From an uncultured Bacillota bacterium (lineage in GTDB: Bacteria; Bacillota; Clostridia; Peptostreptococcales; Anaerovoracaceae), in NCBI GenBank assembly GCA_959606705.1, contig CAUHLX010000084.1:1-9637 (forward strand): a DNA stretch of 9,637 nt, given 5' to 3'. Made by a program: the position numbers and the translations under genes. Below, piece after piece: positions 6,017-9,637 of the stretch (its first letter is position 1; every line of letters starts with the position of its first letter). The notes beneath the pieces are model-generated. The model did no database searches. It saw only the letters and a program-made list of their open reading frames with translations, and had not been told where the DNA came from.

Positions 6017-7035
6017 GATTTCCCGATCCGTTCAATCTCTGAAAGCAGCTCATCGGCGCGTTCGATCCCGTTGATTTTCTGGCGAAGCTGGGCCGCACCG
6101 TGAATCCCCTTTAAATACCAGCCCATATGCTTGCGCATTTCACGCACCGCGGAATATTCGCCCTTCTGCTCCAGCAGCAGGATAAACTGCCGCTTTACCG
6201 TCTCCATTCGCTGAGCGGCATCGGGACGCTCCGGCAAAACCTGACCGTTCCACAGGGCCGTCGCTTCTCGGAAAATCCAAGGATTTCCCAACGCGCCTCG
6301 GGCGATCATCACAAAATCACAGCCGGTTTCCTTGAGCAGCCGCAAGGCATCCTCTCCTGAAAACACATCGCCGTTGCCGATGACCGGCACACTGAGCGCT
6401 TCCTTGACCTTGGCGATGACACTCCAGTCCGCGCTCTCGCTGTAATACTGCTCTCTGGTCCTCCCGTGGACCGCCACGGCCGCCGCCCCGGCGTCTTCCA
6501 TAGCCTTTGCAAAATCCACGGCGTTTATGCGAGTGGAATCCCAGCCGATCCGCATCTTTACGGTGACCGGTTTCGGCTTCCGCTCCTGCTCCTCCGCGGC
6601 TTCCCGCTCCCCCCGAACCACTGCGGCAACCACCTCCGCGGCCAGCTTGGGGTTCTTCATCAGAGCGGACCCCTCTCCGTTTTTCACTACCTTGGGAACC
6701 GGACAACCCATATTGATATCCAGGATTGCGTTTTCCCTGGTGGACAGCGTCCTGGCGGTTAGCTCCATGATTTTAGGTTCACAGCCAAAGATCTGATACG
6801 CCACGGGGTGCTCCTCCCGATGAATGGTCAACAGCTTTTCCGTGCTCTTGTCATTGTAATAAAGACCTTTTCCGCTGATCATCTCCGAATAAACCAGACC
6901 GGCGCCCTGTTCTTTGCAGATCCGCCGGAATGCACTGTCCGTAATGCCCGCCAGCGGCGCTAGGAAAAACGGATGCTTTACCGTTACGCCGCCCAGGCTT
7001 AATTGTTCTTTTTTCTGTGTCAACTCCATCACCAC
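6013..7035 (-). CDS. dusB: tRNA-dihydrouridine synthase, DusB type
   Basis: FMN-dependent enzyme of 340 residues that reduces specific uridines in the D-loop of tRNA to dihydrouridine with NAD(P)H. TIM-barrel motifs are visible: FLAPLAGITDSAFR (about 24-37), YSEM (49-52), the catalytic Cys111 in DINMGCPVPKVVKNGEGSALM, VTVKMRIGW (157-165), His190 in AVHGRTREQYY, the FMN phosphate site IGNGDVFS (219-226) and ARGALGNPW (245-253). A charged insertion rich in Glu and Arg near 141-156 is longer than in most relatives. The first residues are read from GTG-GTG-ATG; the first GTG (7035) has an AGG site at normal spacing, while the ATG at 7029 is a second option. It follows coaX by 39 bases and is likely co-transcribed with it. 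Confidence 0.95.
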   Translation of the reverse strand: MVMELTQKKEQLSLGGVTVKHPFFLAPLAGITDSAFRRICKEQGAGLVYSEMISGKGLYYNDKSTEKLLTIHREEHPVAYQIFGCEPKIMELTARTLSTRENAILDINMGCPVPKVVKNGEGSALMKNPKLAAEVVAAVVRGEREAAEEQERKPKPVTVKMRIGWDSTRINAVDFAKAMEDAGAAAVAVHGRTREQYYSESADWSVIAKVKEALSVPVIGNGDVFSGEDALRLLKETGCDFVMIARGALGNPWIFREATALWNGQVLPERPDAAQRMETVKRQFILLLEQKGEYSAVREMRKHMGWYLKGIHGAAQLRQKINGIERADELLSEIERIGKS

Positions 7036-7074
7036 TTCGCCGCCTCGTTGAGCGATCCTTTCGGACTCGCGCTC

Positions 7075-7863
7075 TCACTTGCGGCAGTTTTTTTCATAAA
7101 TAATCTGCAATCCTTCCAGCGTGAGCAGCTTGTCCACGTGGTCGATGCAGTCCACTCCGTTTTCGATCAGGCTCGCCAGCCCTCCGGTCGCCACCACCAC
7201 CGGTTCTTTGCCGGATTCGCTGTGAGCCATCAGCTCCACCTTCATCTTGCGTACGATGAAATCCACCACACCCATGTGCCCGTAGACCAGGCCCGATTGA
7301 ATGCTTTCATTGGTGTTCCTGCAAATGGTGTGTCCCGGATCCTCGATCTCGATTCGAGGAAGCTTCGCGGTCTTCTCAAACAGCGCGTCCGAGGAAATTT
7401 TGATCCCCGGCGCGATGGTTCCGCCCAGGTACTCCTGTTTATCCGAAACGGCGCAGAAGGTCGTTGCTGTTCCGAAATCAATGATAATCAAAGGTCCGCC
7501 GTATTTGGCGTAGGCCGCCACCGCGTTGACGATGCGGTCCGCTCCCACCTGCTTGGGATTGTCGTATTTGACGATCAAGCCTGTCTTGATCCCGGCGCCC
7601 ACTACGATGGCCCTGCGATCAAAGTACTTGGTGGATAAATGCTGAAGAGTAAACAGCACCGAAGGCACCACCGTGGAAATGATGATATCCTTCACATCAC
7701 CGGTATTCAAGCCCTCATAATGGAACAGCTGGTTGATGATCATGCCGTATTCGTCCGCGCTTTTGGCCGTATCGGTCTCCATCCGCCAGTTCTGAATCAG
7801 CTTGCCATCTTTGAAGACGCCTAGCACAATGTTCGTATTGCCGACGTCGAACGCTAATAACAT
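7075..7863 (-). CDS. coaX: Type III pantothenate kinase
   Basis: Cytoplasmic enzyme of 262 residues that phosphorylates pantothenate with ATP, the first committed step of coenzyme A synthesis. It belongs to the ASKHA fold. Motifs in order are DVGNTN (6-11), which binds phosphate, GADR (107-110), IIDFGTATTF (127-136) with the catalytic aspartate, GGTIAPG (147-153), Thr184 in NTNESIQSG, and VVATGGLA near 223-230. The length fits the family. The start at 7863 is chosen because GGGAGGA lies five bases upstream and the protein begins directly with the conserved MLLAFDVGNTN. An in-frame ATG at 7926 would add 21 residues unlike the family and sits inside a leader hairpin. It is the first gene of a coaX-dusB unit behind a strong promoter. 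CoaX enzymes are typically not inhibited by CoA, so control may act at the transcript level. Confidence 0.96.
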   Translation of the reverse strand: MLLAFDVGNTNIVLGVFKDGKLIQNWRMETDTAKSADEYGMIINQLFHYEGLNTGDVKDIIISTVVPSVLFTLQHLSTKYFDRRAIVVGAGIKTGLIVKYDNPKQVGADRIVNAVAAYAKYGGPLIIIDFGTATTFCAVSDKQEYLGGTIAPGIKISSDALFEKTAKLPRIEIEDPGHTICRNTNESIQSGLVYGHMGVVDFIVRKMKVELMAHSESGKEPVVVATGGLASLIENGVDCIDHVDKLLTLEGLQIIYEKNCRK

Positions 7864-7868
7864 AAAAA

Positions 7869-7875
7869 TCCTCCC
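7869..7875 (-). promoter_or_regulatory. Ribosome binding site deciding the coaX start
   Basis: On the minus strand GGGAGGA lies five bases before the ATG at 7863. The upstream in-frame ATG codons (7926 and near 7890) lack such a site. Confidence 0.85.
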
Positions 7876-7894
7876 TGCGCTTTCACGCATGTAT

Positions 7895-7933
7895 GAAGGT
7901 CTTCGCTGGAACGCGATGCCATGCAAAGCCTTC
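7895..7933 (-). other. Stem-loop in the coaX leader
   Basis: On the minus strand GAAGGCTTTGC (7933-7923) pairs with GCGAAGACCTTC (7906-7895) over 11 bp with one bulged A and one G-U pair. A further 3-bp TGG/CCA pairing can form in the loop. There is no T-run, so it is not a terminator. Upstream in the same leader are CCCC-GATCGAT-GGGG and distant CTCCG/CGGAG arms, suggesting a folded leader. It matches no riboswitch class that I recognise. Confidence 0.4.
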
Positions 7934-7981
7934 TCCGCAAACCATTCGTATCCCCATCGATCGGGGCAATACGGAGCGTTT

Positions 7982-8020
7982 AAATCCCCGGCGCCTATTA
8001 TATTTCAGTCGGCGGGATTT
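7982..8020. promoter_or_regulatory. Inverted repeat straddling the coaX -10 box
   Basis: AAATCCC (7982-7988) and GGGATTT (8014-8020) are perfect 7-bp inverted copies whose centres are 32 bases apart, about three helical turns. They flank the -10 box, and the right copy touches the -35 box. This suits an operator for a dimeric or looping repressor. It could also be read as the stem of a poor pucR terminator, but no T-run follows it on the minus strand. Confidence 0.35.
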
Positions 8021-8025
8021 GACAA
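7997..8025 (-). promoter_or_regulatory. Sigma-A promoter for coaX-dusB
   Basis: On the minus strand TTGTCA (8025-8020), a 17-base spacer and TATAAT (8002-7997) match the vegetative consensus at 11 of 12 positions. Transcription should start near 7990 and give a leader of about 126 bases before coaX. It lies just past the stop codon of the pucR-type gene, so coaX need not depend on that gene's promoter. Confidence 0.8.
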
Positions 8026-8034
8026 GAAAAAATA

Positions 8035-9609
8035 TCAGAAGGGCCGGACCTTTTTGTCGATCCGTTCCAGCGCCAGCGCGACCATCAAACCGGGAACGAT
8101 GGTGTTTCCGGTAATATCCACTCCCAGAAGCTCCTTGATCCGCTTCAAACGATACTGCACCGTATTGGTGTGAAGGTTCATCAGTCTGGCGGTCCTGGCC
8201 GTGTTCATCCCGGCGTCCAGCACGAAGATCTCCAGCGTTTCCAGAAGCTGCTTTCCCTTGTTTTCTCCCGCGGAACGCAAGGGTCCGATCAGGTCGGTGT
8301 AATTCTTTTTCACCGGACCGCCCTTGAGTGAAATATTGATGCAGTTGCTGGCCAGCGCCAACTCGTATTTCGTAAAGGTCTTTTTATATGGGAAAATATG
8401 CTGAATAAAAGGCCAGGCCTCATTGATCAGCTGATACGCGTCGGCTGCCGCCTCGATTCCGGTCAAGCCGCCCACATAGAAAATCGTGTCCGCACCGGCG
8501 TCCTCCAAGTCAGGCCATAAGCCGTCCGCTCCCGAAAGCTCCCGCTCCTCCCGGCCCTCGCGCCGTTCTGCCGATAGGATCACGCCGCAAAGCTCTTCCG
8601 CTTCGGCGATCTTTACCACCTTCCGGCCGGTTTTCTGCTCAAATAAGCCGATGGCCTTAAAGCCGGCGTCCTTTTCCAGTCCGCTGACCACGAACACCGT
8701 CTCCACCTTTTCCTCACTGAACTCCGCTTCCTCCTTGAGGCGGTACGCCAGACTGGTATTTCCTCGGCGCAGAGCCTTGATAAACTCCGCGGTGATGTCC
8801 CGCTGAGGACTGTACCGCCACATTCCCATGGCCAGCTCCAGGACCTCCGCCAGCTTGGTAATTTCCGTCTGAGAGTAAGAATCCTCATTGTCCACCAGCA
8901 TCAGATAGTATTTCACCCCGCTGATCATCACCGGGCCCCAATAGGTCAGCACTCCTTCCACGTTGATCATGGTGTAGGCCTGGTTCTTGTCCACGCCCCG
9001 CTCGATGCCCCGGCGAATGGCATCGTCGATGGTGGCCCGATGCTGCGTTTCTACGGTGAAGACCTGGTTGAAATCCTCCGTGAGCAAAACGATCTGAAAG
9101 TTGTTGTTGATGGCCGCCTCTCTGGCCGCGGCCTGAAAGCTGCTGTGCTTTTCAAAATTCAGCAGGTGGTAAATCGTATTGCTGATCAGTCGGTTGGAAA
9201 AGGTCTCCCCGTATAAGGCCTTTTCCATGATGCCGTTGATCACCTCGGAATAATACAAGCCCCGGCGGTTTTCCCCCGCCATGAGGATCACGGGAAAGCT
9301 CAGCTCATCCGCCGTTTCCCCCAGCCGCTTCCGTTCCCGCTGTCCTAATTTCTCCGAAGAAAAAAGCACCGCGCCCGCCTCTCCTCCTTCGTGAAAGGCG
9401 CGTAAAATCCGGCATTGGCGCTCCAAGTCTCCCTCCGTCCCCCAAAAGGACGTGAGCACCAGCTCGTCTCCTTTCATCGGGGTCTCTAAGCGGTCGGTCT
9501 CCAAAACGGTGACCCCCCGCACTCTGTGATCCAATCCGGAGCTTCCCCCAACGAGAACGGAACCCTTTAATACCGCCAGCTCCAGGCAATCCTTTACCGT
9601 GATTTTCAT
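8035..9609 (-). CDS. PucR/CdaR-family transcriptional regulator
   Basis: Predicted DNA-binding regulator of 524 residues. An N-terminal PucR domain (about 5-130) opens with VKDCLELAVLKGSVLVGGSSGLDHRV and includes DELVLTSFWG. A long middle region (about 150-430) resembles the sensor and GGDEF-like part of this family but shows no GGDEF catalytic motif. A C-terminal helix-turn-helix (about 455-520) contains MNTARTARLMNLHTNTVQYRLKRIKELLGV, the signature of the PucR/CdaR group. Characterised members control purine catabolism, sugar-acid use or amino-acid use, usually as activators sensing the pathway substrate. No catabolic genes adjoin it here, so the target is unknown. The ATG at 9609 has GAGG about ten bases upstream; its promoter lies outside the window. 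It has no clear terminator before the coaX promoter, so read-through into coaX is possible. Confidence 0.88.
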   Translation of the reverse strand: MKITVKDCLELAVLKGSVLVGGSSGLDHRVRGVTVLETDRLETPMKGDELVLTSFWGTEGDLERQCRILRAFHEGGEAGAVLFSSEKLGQRERKRLGETADELSFPVILMAGENRRGLYYSEVINGIMEKALYGETFSNRLISNTIYHLLNFEKHSSFQAAAREAAINNNFQIVLLTEDFNQVFTVETQHRATIDDAIRRGIERGVDKNQAYTMINVEGVLTYWGPVMISGVKYYLMLVDNEDSYSQTEITKLAEVLELAMGMWRYSPQRDITAEFIKALRRGNTSLAYRLKEEAEFSEEKVETVFVVSGLEKDAGFKAIGLFEQKTGRKVVKIAEAEELCGVILSAERREGREERELSGADGLWPDLEDAGADTIFYVGGLTGIEAAADAYQLINEAWPFIQHIFPYKKTFTKYELALASNCINISLKGGPVKKNYTDLIGPLRSAGENKGKQLLETLEIFVLDAGMNTARTARLMNLHTNTVQYRLKRIKELLGVDITGNTIVPGLMVALALERIDKKVRPF

Positions 9610-9637
9610 CCTGCTCTTTCCTCGCTTTCCAACTCTT

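Noticed and set aside
7864..7926. An N-terminal extension of coaX beginning at the ATG at 7926.
   Set aside because: The added residues do not resemble the family, the codon lies in a leader hairpin, and a good ribosome binding site serves the ATG at 7863.

Overview
The window looks like ordinary chromosomal DNA from a moderately GC-rich member of the Firmicutes, most likely class Clostridia. The evidence is the gene order coaX-dusB-greA-lysS, which is familiar from that phylum, strong AAGGAGG-type ribosome binding sites, sigma-A-type promoters close to consensus, and a PucR-family regulator. The genus cannot be fixed from sequence alone. Eight protein genes fill the window. I see no rRNA, tRNA, CRISPR array, insertion sequence or phage gene, and no intergenic gap exceeds about 235 bases.

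Left part, plus strand (1-2377): a complete sodium:solute symporter gene and a dapF-type epimerase gene, separated by 91 bases that hold a 16-bp terminator-like hairpin. A PatB/MalY-type PLP enzyme gene on the minus strand converges on dapF with only 13 bases between the two stop codons. The epimerase keeps both catalytic cysteines and the distal-recognition residues of diaminopimelate epimerase but differs from the usual consensus at several conserved motifs.

Middle and right part, minus strand (3762-9609), read right to left: a PucR-family regulator; then coaX (type III pantothenate kinase) and dusB (tRNA-dihydrouridine synthase) behind a near-consensus promoter; then greA (transcript-cleavage factor) and lysS (lysyl-tRNA synthetase) behind a perfect consensus promoter (TTGACA, 17 bases, TATAAT) whose -35 box contains the dusB stop codon. 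A terminator-like hairpin follows the lysS stop codon. These are housekeeping functions: CoA synthesis, tRNA modification, rescue of stalled RNA polymerase and tRNA charging.

The most interesting signal is regulatory. The perfect greA promoter fires into a roughly 120-base leader that quickly meets a 16-bp hairpin ending in a U-rich run, so most transcripts could stop before greA. This resembles the terminator-containing greA leader (GraL) of Escherichia coli. The coaX promoter region also has a notable inverted repeat straddling the -10 box and a structured leader. I found no convincing undescribed multi-gene system.
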